Assembly (NCBI RefSeq): GCF_009735585.1
Contig: NZ_VJVW01000006.1
Location: forward strand, 62,001 to 126,000
DNA length: 64,000 bases
Direction: 5' to 3'
DNA from: Christiangramia aestuarii
GTDB lineage: Bacteria > Bacteroidota > Bacteroidia > Flavobacteriales > Flavobacteriaceae
This document shows, piece after piece, positions 36,897-45,169 of the stretch. Both the position numbers and the translations under genes were made by a program. How positions within the stretch are numbered: position 1 is the first letter of the stretch; each line of letters begins with the position of its first letter. The notes under the pieces are model-generated. The model had not been told where the DNA came from. It did no database searches and saw only the letters and a program-made list of their open reading frames with translations.

Positions 36897-37862
36897 ATGC
36901 CAGTGCTGAAGGATAACTATACACCGCCCGGAATTTTCAAAAATGCAGATGTTTCTACCATTTATTCGGCCAAGCTTCGGAAGGTTGAAATGCCTGTTTA
37001 CGAAAGGGAGAGAATAGAACTTAGCGATGGTGACTTTATCGACCTGGACTGGAGCTATTCCCGGAGTTTTGAATCAGATAACCTGGTTATCCTTCTGCAT
37101 GGCCTGGCCGGTGACACCGGCAGGCCGTATATGAGAGGAATGGCCAAAGCCTTTAATCTTAAGAACTGGGATGCCCTGGCCATGAATTTCCGTGGTTGCA
37201 GTGAAGAGCTCAATCGTCTTTACAGGAGTTACCATGGTGGCGCCAGCGATGACCTGGCAGAAGTGATCACCCATGTGCTATCCCTAAAAAAATATCGTCG
37301 TATCATGCTCGTAGGATTCAGCCTTGGGGGTAATATGATGCTGAAATACCTTGGCGAGAATCGAAGCAGGCCCGATGAGATCCTTGGCGGGGTAGGCATT
37401 TCTGTTCCCTGTGACCTGGCAGGTTCGCTGGGAGCGATCAACCGGATGCGCAATTTCGTATATTCCAAAAGATTTGAACTAAACCTGAAACAACACCTGT
37501 ACGAAAGAGCAAAAAAATTTCCCGATAGGCTGGATAGAAAACAGATCTCGGCATGCAGCTCACTGCGGGATATCGATGACCTGTATACTTCAAAAGCTCA
37601 TGGATACAATAATGCTGCAGATTACTATGAAAAGGCCAGTGCCCTGAACTTTTTGCCTGGCATAAAAAAACCCACCTTGATCATCAATGCCGCTAACGAC
37701 AGTTTTCTATCCAAAAAATGCTACCCGAGGGATATTGCTGAAAGATCTGATAATTTATTCCTTGAAATTCCCCAGTATGGCGGGCATGTAGGATTTGTAA
37801 CTTCCGGCGATATATTTTACCACGAACAGCGCGCTACAGAGTTCATGGAATCCCTGTTATAG
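36897..37862 (+). CDS. YheT-family alpha/beta hydrolase
   Basis: The ATG at 36897 gives 321 aa; an in-frame TTG at 36888 adds three residues. The alpha/beta-hydrolase fold is shown by LVILLHGLAGDTGRPY (oxyanion region), the nucleophile elbow VGFSLGGNMM, the Asp in INAANDSFLS and the terminal His in YGGHVGFV. This order is that of YheT/embryogenesis-associated EMB8-like esterases, whose natural substrate is unclear. A promoter-like TATCTTGC lies at 36862-36869. Confidence 0.9.
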   Translation: MPVLKDNYTPPGIFKNADVSTIYSAKLRKVEMPVYERERIELSDGDFIDLDWSYSRSFESDNLVILLHGLAGDTGRPYMRGMAKAFNLKNWDALAMNFRGCSEELNRLYRSYHGGASDDLAEVITHVLSLKKYRRIMLVGFSLGGNMMLKYLGENRSRPDEILGGVGISVPCDLAGSLGAINRMRNFVYSKRFELNLKQHLYERAKKFPDRLDRKQISACSSLRDIDDLYTSKAHGYNNAADYYEKASALNFLPGIKKPTLIINAANDSFLSKKCYPRDIAERSDNLFLEIPQYGGHVGFVTSGDIFYHEQRATEFMESLL

Positions 37863-37899
37863 ACCAGTCATTTAGGGCCCCAGACAAAGGCCTTATAAA

Positions 37900-37929
37900 T
37901 TGTAGATGCTATAGAATTGATTATCTTTG
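37900..37929 (+). promoter_or_regulatory. Strong Bacteroidota-type promoter for yicC-gmk-nadD
   Basis: TTG at 37900-37902 is followed by exactly 19 nt and TATCTTTG at 37922-37929, a full match to TTG-N19-TAnnTTTG, 23 nt before the ATG at 37952. Confidence 0.75.
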
Positions 37930-37951
37930 CGCAAGCTTTTAAAATTCAGGC

Positions 37952-38809
37952 ATGATTCAATCAATGACAGGCTTCGGGAAAAGCATCACTCAAATTCCCA
38001 ATAAAAAGATCACTGTAGAGCTAAAATCTCTGAACAGTAAGAATTTTGACCTGAATGCACGCATTCCTTCCCAATACCGGGAAAAGGAACTGGACCTTCG
38101 CACGATCATCTCGAATTCACTGGGCCGCGGCAAGGTAGACCTTTCAATTTATGTGGAATATACCGGTGAACAGACCTCGACCAATGTGAATACCGAAGTG
38201 GTTAAAAACTACATGAACCAGCTTAGGGACATCGTAAACGCCAGCGAGGTTGAATTGCTGAAAATGGCTGTAAAGATGCCGGATGCCCTGAAGACCGAAA
38301 GGGATGAAATAGACGAGGAAGAGTTAAAGGCTATTGAAGGGGCGGTGAAAGATGCGCTTACCGAGATCAACAGCTTCCGGACAGATGAGGGTAAAGCTTT
38401 GGAAAAGGACCTTAAGCTAAGGATTTCCAATATCCAGGATTTGCTCGAGCAGGTGATTAAAATGGATCCGGACAGGATAGACGGGGTAAGAGAGCGACTT
38501 CGTAAAGGCATCGAAGAGATCAAGGAGCAGGCAGACGAGAACAGATTTGAACAGGAGATCGTTTACTATATCGAGAAATTCGACATTACAGAAGAAAAAG
38601 TAAGGCTGGAGAACCACCTGGATTATTTTCAGAAAACCCTGGACAGCAAGGATTCCAACGGAAGAAAACTTGCCTTTATCTCCCAGGAAATAGGAAGGGA
38701 AATAAATACCATTGGCAGCAAATCTAACTACGCGCCCATGCAGCAGCTGGTTGTGCAAATGAAGGACGAGCTGGAAAAGATTAAAGAACAAATTCTAAAC
38801 GTACTCTAA
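37952..38809 (+). CDS. YicC/YloC-family endoribonuclease-like protein
   Basis: This 285-aa protein opens with MIQSMTGFGKS and carries VELKSLNSKNFDLNARIP, the YicC N-terminal domain, while the C-terminal DUF1732 domain contains RLENHLDYFQKTL and GRKLAFISQEIGREINTIGSKS. Characterised YicC homologues act as endoribonucleases on RNA. It is the first gene of a tight operon: the gmk start follows its stop directly, and gmk overlaps nadD by 4 nt. The pairing of yicC with gmk is widely conserved. Confidence 0.95.
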   Translation: MIQSMTGFGKSITQIPNKKITVELKSLNSKNFDLNARIPSQYREKELDLRTIISNSLGRGKVDLSIYVEYTGEQTSTNVNTEVVKNYMNQLRDIVNASEVELLKMAVKMPDALKTERDEIDEEELKAIEGAVKDALTEINSFRTDEGKALEKDLKLRISNIQDLLEQVIKMDPDRIDGVRERLRKGIEEIKEQADENRFEQEIVYYIEKFDITEEKVRLENHLDYFQKTLDSKDSNGRKLAFISQEIGREINTIGSKSNYAPMQQLVVQMKDELEKIKEQILNVL

Positions 38810-39397
38810 ATGAGCGAAGGTAAACTTATCGTCTTTTCTGCTCCGTCGGGATCAGGTAAAACCACGATAGTACGTCACTTATTAAGACATCCTGAACTGA
38901 AACTGGATTTTTCCATTTCGGCCACTTCCCGCGAGCCCCGCGGAAATGAAGTAGATGGCAAGGATTACTATTTCCTTTCCCTGCAAGACTTCAAACAAAA
39001 GATAAAGAATGACGAATTCCTGGAATGGGAAGAGGTGTACCGTGATAATTTCTACGGAACTTTAAAAAGCGAGGTAGAGCGTATCTGGAAAATGGGTAAA
39101 CACGTCATCTTCGATATAGACGTGGTAGGCGGATTGGACATCAAGACCATCTACCCGGAAAAGACCCTGGCAGTTTTTGTAAAACCACCAAGTATAGAGG
39201 AGCTGAAGATACGTCTTAAAAAGAGGAAGACCGAAAGCGATGACAAGATCAATATGCGTGTGGCCAAGGCTTCCATTGAACTGGCAACTGCCCCTCAATT
39301 CGATTTCATTATAGAGAACAACCATTTGGGGACCGCTTTAAAAGAAGCCTACAATTTGGTAGCAAATTACGTGGGAGCAGAAAAACCAGAGGAATGA
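38810..39397 (+). CDS. gmk: Guanylate kinase
   Basis: This 195-aa cytoplasmic enzyme phosphorylates GMP (and dGMP) to the diphosphate with ATP. The P-loop is APSGSGKTTI near residue 10; SATSREPRGNEVDGKDYYF holds the GMP-binding residues, and EWEEVYRDNFYGT the lid/GMP segment. Length is typical. It is adjacent to yicC with no gap and overlaps nadD by ATGA. Confidence 0.97.
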   Translation: MSEGKLIVFSAPSGSGKTTIVRHLLRHPELKLDFSISATSREPRGNEVDGKDYYFLSLQDFKQKIKNDEFLEWEEVYRDNFYGTLKSEVERIWKMGKHVIFDIDVVGGLDIKTIYPEKTLAVFVKPPSIEELKIRLKKRKTESDDKINMRVAKASIELATAPQFDFIIENNHLGTALKEAYNLVANYVGAEKPEE

Positions 39398-39981
39398 ACA
39401 GAAAGGTAGGCTTGTTCTTCGGGACCTTTAACCCTATTCATGTAGGTCATCTTATCATCGCCAATCATATGGCCGAATATTCAGATCTGGAAGAAATCTG
39501 GCTGGTAGTGACCCCACATAATCCGCATAAGAAGAAAAGCAGTCTTCTTGATAATCACCATAGATTGGAAATGGTCTATAGGGCTTGCGAAACTTACGAA
39601 CACCTGAAACCAAGCAATATTGAGTTTGGCCTGGAGCAACCGAATTATACGGTCAAAACACTGGCACATTTACAGGAAAAATATCCCACCAACGAATTTT
39701 GCCTGATCATGGGGGAGGATAACCTTAAAAGCTTTCATAAATGGAAGAATTACGAGGTCATCCTGGAAAATCATGAAATATACGTGTACCCAAGGATCGC
39801 TGCGGGAAGCATGGACGAGCAATTCGCCGGACATCCTAGGATAAAGAAAATAGACGCTCCTATCATAGGCATATCATCTACTTTTATTAGGCAATCAATT
39901 AAAGATTCTAAGAATGTGAGACCTTTACTGGATGAAAAGGTCTGGCAGTTTATAGATGAGATGAACTTTTACCGGAAATAA
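39394..39981 (+). CDS. nadD: Nicotinate-nucleotide adenylyltransferase
   Basis: This 195-aa enzyme joins ATP and nicotinate mononucleotide to deamido-NAD. It has the nucleotidyltransferase motif GTFNPIHVGH (H-x-G-H) at the N terminus and ISSTFIRQSI near the C terminus, the family's second ATP-binding motif. The start overlaps the gmk stop codon by 4 nt, so it ends the yicC-gmk-nadD operon. Confidence 0.95.
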   Translation: MNRKVGLFFGTFNPIHVGHLIIANHMAEYSDLEEIWLVVTPHNPHKKKSSLLDNHHRLEMVYRACETYEHLKPSNIEFGLEQPNYTVKTLAHLQEKYPTNEFCLIMGEDNLKSFHKWKNYEVILENHEIYVYPRIAAGSMDEQFAGHPRIKKIDAPIIGISSTFIRQSIKDSKNVRPLLDEKVWQFIDEMNFYRK

Positions 39982-39984
39982 GGT

Positions 39985-40118
39985 AAAAGACTGTTCAAAA
40001 ATCTCTTGGTGATATTCGATTTAGCTGATTGATCCTACTTTTTTCATTGTGGAACTACAAGCATTAGGACGTCGACTGTCCTCAGTTTAACATCCTCAAA
40101 ATCTCCAAACAGTCTTTT
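39985..40118. repeat. 11-bp perfect inverted repeat flanking 112 nt
   Basis: AAAAGACTGTT at 39985-39995 and its exact complement AACAGTCTTTT at 40108-40118 bracket a 112-nt stretch in the convergent nadD/LysM gap. The arms continue weakly (CAAAAATCTC against GGAGATTTTGA in the same orientation). It may be a degenerate MITE-like or insertion-sequence remnant, or a transcription-end structure. Confidence 0.4.
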
Positions 40119-40126
40119 ATTACTTT

Positions 40127-40615
40127 TTATCTCTTGCTATCCATCGGCGGAATCCTGAGTACCTGCCCCGGATAGATCTTATCTGGATCCTGTAACATTG
40201 GCTTATTGGCCTCGAAGATCAAAGGATACTGGTTTGGATCTCCATAATGTTCTTTCGAGATCTTACTCAAGGTATCTCCTCTCTCTACGGTATGGAAAAC
40301 AGCTTCCGGCTCCTTGTTCTGCACGTCCATACGGTCGTCTACCTGGGAAATGCCTTCAGAATTACCCACTACTAGGATGATCTTTTCCCTGGTAGCCTGG
40401 TCCAGGGCCTTCCCTGACACCACGGCCATATCGTTTTCTATATGTATTTTTAAATTTTCAGCTTTAAGATTCAGGTCGGTAATGGTCTGTTCCAGTTTCC
40501 TGGCTGCTTTCTCATTCTCTTTTTGATCTGTCTCGGTATTCACCTCTTTAGATTTGGACTTATCGATCCCAAAGACCTTCTTGCCTGCATCTTTAATAAA
40601 TGAAAATATACCCAT
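40127..40615 (-). CDS. BON and LysM domain protein (YgaU/Kbp-like)
   Basis: This 162-aa protein opens with MGIFSFIKDAGKKVFG, the typical start of YgaU/Kbp proteins. A BON domain lies at about 45-100 (ITDLNLKAENLKIHIENDM ... GISQVDDRM) and a LysM domain at about 110-158 (FHTVERGDTLSKISKEHYGD, IYPGQVLRIP). There is no signal peptide, which is normal for this group. The E. coli homologue binds potassium; peptidoglycan binding through LysM is a family-level inference. It is monocistronic. Confidence 0.9.
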   Translation of the reverse strand: MGIFSFIKDAGKKVFGIDKSKSKEVNTETDQKENEKAARKLEQTITDLNLKAENLKIHIENDMAVVSGKALDQATREKIILVVGNSEGISQVDDRMDVQNKEPEAVFHTVERGDTLSKISKEHYGDPNQYPLIFEANKPMLQDPDKIYPGQVLRIPPMDSKR

Positions 40616-40720
40616 ATCGTTGATTTGTAGTTAGTTATTTAAATGTACAAAAGAGAGGCTGTTTTGCCCACCTTACTTCTGCTAAAGTTTTCCAAAAATA
40701 TATCTGGGCTTAATTAAAAA

Positions 40721-40746
40721 AACCGCCTCTGGCGAGACGGCTTTTT
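40721..40746 (-). terminator. Terminator-like hairpin in a gene-free region
   Basis: CCGCCTC and GAGACGG pair (one C-A mismatch) around TGGC. On the minus strand the stem is followed by seven T; on the plus strand by CTTTTT. No annotated gene ends here. Confidence 0.6.
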
Positions 40747-40946
40747 CAACTAAATAACCAACCAAAAAAACTAAGACGTACTTTCCACTTTAATGTAGGG
40801 AAAGAACAATTTTATAACGGCCTTGCCATGATTAGATTGTATGGGCCGGGAAAAGCAATTGTTAAAGTTTACTGGCGTCTCATTGTGATATTCGCAATAA
40901 ATATTCCTAAAACAAGAGAAAACCTTTATATCCCTGTAAATTTGAC

Positions 40947-40954
40947 TATTTTTG
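40947..40954 (+). promoter_or_regulatory. Candidate promoter of gpsA
   Basis: TATTTTTG matches TAnnTTTG, with TTT (40925-40927) 19 nt upstream in place of the usual TTG, and the ATG 20 nt downstream at 40974. Confidence 0.5.
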
Positions 40955-40973
40955 AGGCAGAGAATGAATTAAT

Positions 40974-41969
40974 ATGGATAAAACTCCTAGTTTCGGTGTA
41001 ATTGGTGGTGGTAGCTGGGCTACCGCAATTGTAAAAATGCTATGTGAGAACCTCGATAATGTGAACTGGTATATGCGCAGTGTATATGCCCTGGAGCACA
41101 TAAAAAAACAGGACCACAACCCTAATTACCTGAGCTCGGTAGAATTCGATGTAAACCAGCTTAGTCTAAGCAACGACATCAATGAGGTGGTGAAAGCTTC
41201 AGATTATCTCATATTCGCCATTCCTTCAGCTTTTCTGAAAAGGGAGCTCGACGCCCTTACGGTACCATTAAGTGACAAGGTGGTATTTTCAGCAATTAAA
41301 GGTATCGTTCCCGAAACCAGCCTTATCGTTGGTGAACATTTTAATGAATACTTTGATGTCCCCATGGAGAATATCGGCATTCTAACAGGACCATGCCATG
41401 CTGAAGAAGTTGCCCTGGAACGACTTTCCTATTTAACCGTTGCCTGCCAGGATGAAAAAAAGGCCGAACTGGTCGCAAGTTTCCTTGCCAGCGATTACAT
41501 CACCTGCAAGACCAGCGATGATGTAATAGGGACCGAATATGCTGCTGTTTTAAAGAACATCTATGCTATCGCTGCTGGAATCGCCCATGGACTGGGTTAT
41601 GGAGACAACTTCCAGAGTGTGCTTATGAGCAACGCCATTCGCGAAATGAAGAAATTCATCAAGAAGGTTCATAAGATGAAAAGGAATATTAACGACTCTG
41701 CTTACCTTGGAGACCTTCTGGTTACCGGATATTCGATTTTTAGCCGTAACCGAATGTTCGGCAATATGATCGGGAAAGGATATACGGTTAAGAGCGCCCA
41801 GATGGAGATGAGCATGGTCGCCGAGGGCTATTATGCCACTGAAAGCGCTTATAAGATCAATAAGGAAAAAGGAGCCAAGACCCCTATCATCAACGCGGTC
41901 TACGCCATTCTTTATGAAGGAAAGAACCCAAAAAAGGTCTTTAATAAGCTGGTAGACAAGCTGGATTAA
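40974..41969 (+). CDS. gpsA: NAD(P)H-dependent glycerol-3-phosphate dehydrogenase
   Basis: This 331-aa enzyme reduces dihydroxyacetone phosphate to sn-glycerol 3-phosphate for phospholipid synthesis. The Rossmann motif is IGGGSWATAI near residue 10, followed by NPNYLSSVEF and IFAIPSAFLKREL; ILTGPCHAEEVAL, the catalytic Lys in EYAAVLKNIYAIAAG, and LLVTGYSIFSRNRMFG are characteristic. Length is normal for the family. It is likely monocistronic. Confidence 0.96.
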   Translation: MDKTPSFGVIGGGSWATAIVKMLCENLDNVNWYMRSVYALEHIKKQDHNPNYLSSVEFDVNQLSLSNDINEVVKASDYLIFAIPSAFLKRELDALTVPLSDKVVFSAIKGIVPETSLIVGEHFNEYFDVPMENIGILTGPCHAEEVALERLSYLTVACQDEKKAELVASFLASDYITCKTSDDVIGTEYAAVLKNIYAIAAGIAHGLGYGDNFQSVLMSNAIREMKKFIKKVHKMKRNINDSAYLGDLLVTGYSIFSRNRMFGNMIGKGYTVKSAQMEMSMVAEGYYATESAYKINKEKGAKTPIINAVYAILYEGKNPKKVFNKLVDKLD

Positions 41970-42099
41970 TTTATAAGTTTTTTCCTACTTATTTTATATA
42001 ACGAACTGGGTTTTAAAACTTTTCGCCGATTTTTTTGTTGTTATTACAGAATTTAATACTACTTTTATCCTACCAAAATTCTAATTAACCAAATTTATC

Positions 42100-42726
42100 A
42101 TGAACAAAAAGTTATTCATGCTTAGCCTTGGGCTGGGTCTTTTTCTTATAGGCTGCCAGTCTGATGTTAACACAGAAAATCCTGAAGAGATCAACGAATT
42201 TCAGGAATCAAATAAAGAAGTAAAGCACGATGTAAACAAATGGCACGTTCCTGAGGGTGAAGGATTCACAGCCAATGGTTTTAAACTACACCAGGCCGGA
42301 TATTTCCAGGGTGCGCTTGCAGACTGTGATACTTATGCCCATTATGAGGGTGGTGATAACCTGATCGTGGTAGAAGACGATCCTCAATCTTATCATGGTG
42401 AAGTTAATGTAAAGAACATTTCAGTGAACGACCAGCTGAATATCTGCGGAACCGTTAGAGTAAATAATAATGTAAAGGTTAATTACAGGGGTATTTTTAA
42501 TCTGGGAGGTGAACTTTTTAACGAAGGTGACCTGAGAATTAACTATGGCGGCCATCTGGTTGTTGAAGGAAACGTGGTAATTAAAGGAGATCTTGAACTT
42601 AACAAGGGAGCCCTGGTTAAATTCATAGGTGATAATAGTTCTATTGAAGTACTTGGTAAAACCAGAATTCATAAGGACGTGACCATCGAGGGAAATTTCA
42701 AGGACATTTCTAACAAGATAAACTAA
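42100..42726 (+). CDS. Lipoprotein with repetitive beta-solenoid-like C terminus
   Basis: This 208-aa protein has a lipoprotein signal (F-L-I-G-C, Cys19), an acidic linker (about 20-50), a central segment with two Cys, and then short beta repeats with Asn/Gly turns (GTVRVNNNVKVNYRGIFNLG, GELFNEGDLRINYGGHLVVE, GNVVIKGDLELNKGALV), reminiscent of bactofilin or polymerised beta-solenoid folds. I recognise no exact family. Surface or periplasmic scaffolding is a guess. It ends in a good bidirectional terminator. Confidence 0.7.
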   Translation: MNKKLFMLSLGLGLFLIGCQSDVNTENPEEINEFQESNKEVKHDVNKWHVPEGEGFTANGFKLHQAGYFQGALADCDTYAHYEGGDNLIVVEDDPQSYHGEVNVKNISVNDQLNICGTVRVNNNVKVNYRGIFNLGGELFNEGDLRINYGGHLVVEGNVVIKGDLELNKGALVKFIGDNSSIEVLGKTRIHKDVTIEGNFKDISNKIN

Positions 42727-42760
42727 GCTTTCAGGTTAATTAAGCCAAGCTGTTTCATAA

Positions 42761-42789
42761 AAAAAGGCCGTTCATTGAACGGCCTTTTT
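42761..42789. terminator. Bidirectional Rho-independent terminator
   Basis: AAAAAGGCCGTTCA pairs with TGAACGGCCTTTTT between the solenoid-like lipoprotein (plus) and the pheS-associated gene (minus). Confidence 0.92.
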
Positions 42790-42809
42790 ATTTCTAATTT
42801 TTTATCTGA

Positions 42810-43205
42810 TTACTTTGCAAGAATCCCTTTTTCTGGGATCACCGGAATTTCGCTTACCGCATTTTCCGTGATACTGTTTTTAGGAAAACTGAACTTCTTA
42901 TCATACATCTTCGAATCCTTGAAGTAAGTGACCTTAAAATCATTATTAAGGGCCAGCACATCGTCTTGGAGAAACTCTATCTTGGCAAAATTGCCGGCAG
43001 GTAACTTTTCGATCTTGTGACGCATCAATGAGGTCTCTTTTTTCTTATCATGTCCCTTAGAAACAATTAGAACCATTTCAAGATCCTCTTCAGAAGCATT
43101 GATAAGGTACACGTTCCATTCCTTAACCTGGAACTCTTCATTAAAGACCTTAACTGCCGCTACATGAACGTCTTTAACCTCAGGTATTTCTATATCCTTT
43201 TTCAA
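42810..43205 (-). CDS. Conserved hypothetical protein, last gene of the pheS operon
   Basis: This 131-aa protein starts at a TTG (43205-43203) that overlaps the TGA of the small membrane protein upstream (TTGA), so it is translationally coupled. It is soluble, basic and acidic residues alternate (IEFLQDDVLALNNDF, YLINASEEDLEMVLIV), without signal or membrane helix. I do not recognise a domain; such a protein beside pheS could be wrongly named after it, but it has no tRNA-synthetase features. A bidirectional terminator follows, so the operon ends here. Confidence 0.75.
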   Translation of the reverse strand: MKKDIEIPEVKDVHVAAVKVFNEEFQVKEWNVYLINASEEDLEMVLIVSKGHDKKKETSLMRHKIEKLPAGNFAKIEFLQDDVLALNNDFKVTYFKDSKMYDKKFSFPKNSITENAVSEIPVIPEKGILAK

Positions 43206-43378
43206 AACTTTTCTTTTGTCTTTTTCTTGATCTTAGACCATAATATCCAGAAAACCAGTGCCGCTACTGACAGCAGGATAAGTCCCAGCCCCAGTTTTAT
43301 CAATGCGATCACGAAGGTTGCATAGATAATGGCGCCAAGGATTATTGCGGCCAGTACGAGTAGCAAGGTCCTGTTCAT
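43202..43378 (-). CDS. 58-aa small membrane protein between pheS and a hypothetical gene
   Basis: The minus strand from ATG at 43378 to TGA at 43202 encodes 58 residues, too short for many ORF cut-offs. Nearly the whole chain is hydrophobic (LLLVLAAIILGAIIYATFV then LGLILLSVAALVFWILW), predicting two transmembrane helices, followed by a basic tail (KIKKKTKEKF). Its ATG shares a base with the pheS stop (TAATG) and its TGA overlaps the next start (TTGA). This overlap chain, plus the otherwise unexplained gap, strongly supports a real gene. No family is recognised. Confidence 0.82.
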   Translation of the reverse strand: MNRTLLLVLAAIILGAIIYATFVIALIKLGLGLILLSVAALVFWILWSKIKKKTKEKF

Positions 43379-44397
43379 TACAGGGCCGATTTGAACTGTT
43401 CCAGGAATCGAAGATCGTTCTCATAGAACATACGTATATCTTCTATCTGGTACAAGAGCATCGCAATCCTTTCTATTCCCATTCCAAAGGCGAAGCCCGA
43501 ATACTCCTGCGGATCTATATTACAATTCCTCAATACATTTGGGTCTACCATTCCGCAGCCCATGATCTCCAGCCAGCCGGTACCTTTGGTGATACGATAA
43601 TCGGTTTCAGTTTCAAGCCCCCAGTAAACATCTACCTCGGCGCTAGGCTCGGTAAATGGGAAATATGAAGGTCTCAGCCTGATCTTGGATTTTCCGAACA
43701 ATTGCTTGGTAAAATACAGGATGGTCTGCTTCATATCGGCAAATGAAACATCCTTATCTATATACAAACCTTCTACCTGGTGGAAGATACAGTGTGACCT
43801 GGCCGAAATGGCTTCATTCCTGAAAACCCTTCCCGGAGAGATCGTCCTGATTGGCGGTTTGTTCTCTTCCATATATCTCACCTGTACCGAAGAAGTATGC
43901 GTTCTAAGCAGGATATCGGGATCTGTCTGGATAAAGAATGTATCCTGCATATCCCGGGCGGGGTGATATTCCGGAAGGTTAAGGGCAGTAAAGTTATGCC
44001 AGTCATCTTCCATCTCTGGTCCTTCAGACACATTGAAACCAATATTTGAAAAGATTTCGGTGATCTGATTCTTTACGATCGATATCGGGTGCCTTGAACC
44101 AATTTCCACAGGCTCTGCAGGCCTGGTAAGGTCTCCGTAGATCCCTTTTTCTTCCTGGCTGTTCTCCAGTTCTTCCTTCAGGACATTCACTTTTTGCTGA
44201 GCCGAGGTCTTCAGTTCATTGATGGCCTGCCCAAAAGCTTTCTTTTCTTCGTTGGGAACGTTCTTAAATTCAGCAAAGAATTCGTTCAGGATCCCTTTTT
44301 TCCCAAGATATTTGATTCGAAATGCTTCGATCTCATCTTTTGTCTTAGCATTAAAGCTTTCAACATCAGCTATATGTCCTTTAATTTTATCGATCAT
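43378..44397 (-). CDS. pheS: Phenylalanyl-tRNA synthetase alpha subunit
   Basis: This 339-aa subunit carries the catalytic core that attaches phenylalanine to tRNA-Phe; the beta subunit gene is not in this window. An N-terminal coiled coil (about 1-90) is followed by class II motifs: [25 protein letters not shown] (motif 2), [22 protein letters not shown] and [15 protein letters not shown] (motif 3). Length is typical. The stop codon overlaps the start of a small membrane protein gene. A TAAATTTG -7 element lies upstream at 44420-44427. Confidence 0.97.
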   Translation of the reverse strand: MIDKIKGHIADVESFNAKTKDEIEAFRIKYLGKKGILNEFFAEFKNVPNEEKKAFGQAINELKTSAQQKVNVLKEELENSQEEKGIYGDLTRPAEPVEIGSRHPISIVKNQITEIFSNIGFNVSEGPEMEDDWHNFTALNLPEYHPARDMQDTFFIQTDPDILLRTHTSSVQVRYMEENKPPIRTISPGRVFRNEAISARSHCIFHQVEGLYIDKDVSFADMKQTILYFTKQLFGKSKIRLRPSYFPFTEPSAEVDVYWGLETETDYRITKGTGWLEIMGCGMVDPNVLRNCNIDPQEYSGFAFGMGIERIAMLLYQIEDIRMFYENDLRFLEQFKSAL

Positions 44398-44419
44398 AGG
44401 TGATTTAATTTCGGAAGCG

Positions 44420-44427
44420 CAAATTTA
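44420..44427 (-). promoter_or_regulatory. Candidate -7 promoter element of pheS
   Basis: On the minus strand TAAATTTG matches TAnnTTTG, 22 nt before the pheS ATG (44397). No TTG is seen at the expected distance upstream, so this is partial support. Confidence 0.4.
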
Positions 44428-44473
44428 ATAAAATTTAAAGCTTAACCACTTCTTTTGGCGGCTTATTCGGTTC

Positions 44474-45169
44474 TTACTTATCTCTAATCTTTACCGCTTC
44501 GGTAAGTTTATCATTATAAATATAATTGATAAGGAAAAAAACCGAAAGCGCCCCGAAACAATGCCAGAGCCAGTGGGTGCCCATAGGGAAGATATAGATG
44601 AACCTGTCCATCACCCTGAAGCTTATGGCCAGGCCAAAACTTAAAAAAGCAAGTAAGACCAAGCCCCAGTTATGCATTTTCGTGGTAAAGAAATAAGCCA
44701 GGATAGGTAATAAAAGCCCTATGGCCGTGCCTATATAACCTACAGAGGTCTTAATGGAAGGAGGCCATGGGATCATCCTGATACCAAAAACCAGGAAAAG
44801 TATTACCCCAAGCATTATTATCCTGTTGGTCCTGGAGACCTTCAGCTTAATACTGTAATAGATAGAAACCGCCAGACACAATATTATGATGGGAAGCCAG
44901 TCCATATACATCCATACATCGTGGCTCCTGGTAGCATGGTAAACCGTTCCCCCAACGAATCCCAAAAAAAGTACCGGCAGGCTCCAGGCCAGGAATCGAT
45001 GATTCTTATAGTCCCGGTACACTTTTACCGAAAAATAGATGATAATGATTAAAAAGAAGATATTGCTGTACGTATTATATGGCTCCACGGGTAATCTACC
45101 GGCGAGGGTTTCCTGGTAAATGGGGCCGCTATCCTTAGGAAAGGAAAGCAAAATAGGTACGAGGTTCAT
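44474..45169 (-). CDS. Seven-helix membrane protein resembling ceramidase/CREST hydrolases
   Basis: This 231-aa polytopic protein has about seven transmembrane helices. Features resemble alkaline ceramidases and other CREST-superfamily metal hydrolases: VEPYNTYSNIFF near residues 28-39 (Glu29 and Asn), VYHATRS with His78, a later Asp90 in MYMDWLP, and GTHWLWH with His199/His203. The serine expected four residues before His78 is a Gly (Gly74) with Thr75 beside it, so activity is uncertain. Bacteroidota make sphingolipids, giving a possible substrate. It directly follows a 118-aa conserved protein gene (no gap). Confidence 0.7.
   Translation of the reverse strand: MNLVPILLSFPKDSGPIYQETLAGRLPVEPYNTYSNIFFLIIIIYFSVKVYRDYKNHRFLAWSLPVLFLGFVGGTVYHATRSHDVWMYMDWLPIIILCLAVSIYYSIKLKVSRTNRIIMLGVILFLVFGIRMIPWPPSIKTSVGYIGTAIGLLLPILAYFFTTKMHNWGLVLLAFLSFGLAISFRVMDRFIYIFPMGTHWLWHCFGALSVFFLINYIYNDKLTEAVKIRDK

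Larger units (their letters stand above)
40616..40973. other. 358-bp divergent intergenic region, LysM protein / gpsA
   Basis: It holds a terminator-type hairpin at 40721-40746 and the gpsA promoter elements near 40925-40954. The stretch between about 40750 and 40940 has no evident ORF and could encode a small RNA read on the minus strand that ends at the hairpin; this is inference. Confidence 0.5.

Noticed and set aside
43233-43424. 63-aa reading frame in the pheS downstream region
   Set aside because: It runs in another frame across the pheS end and the 58-aa membrane protein; the latter has the overlapping start/stop evidence and hydrophobic helices.
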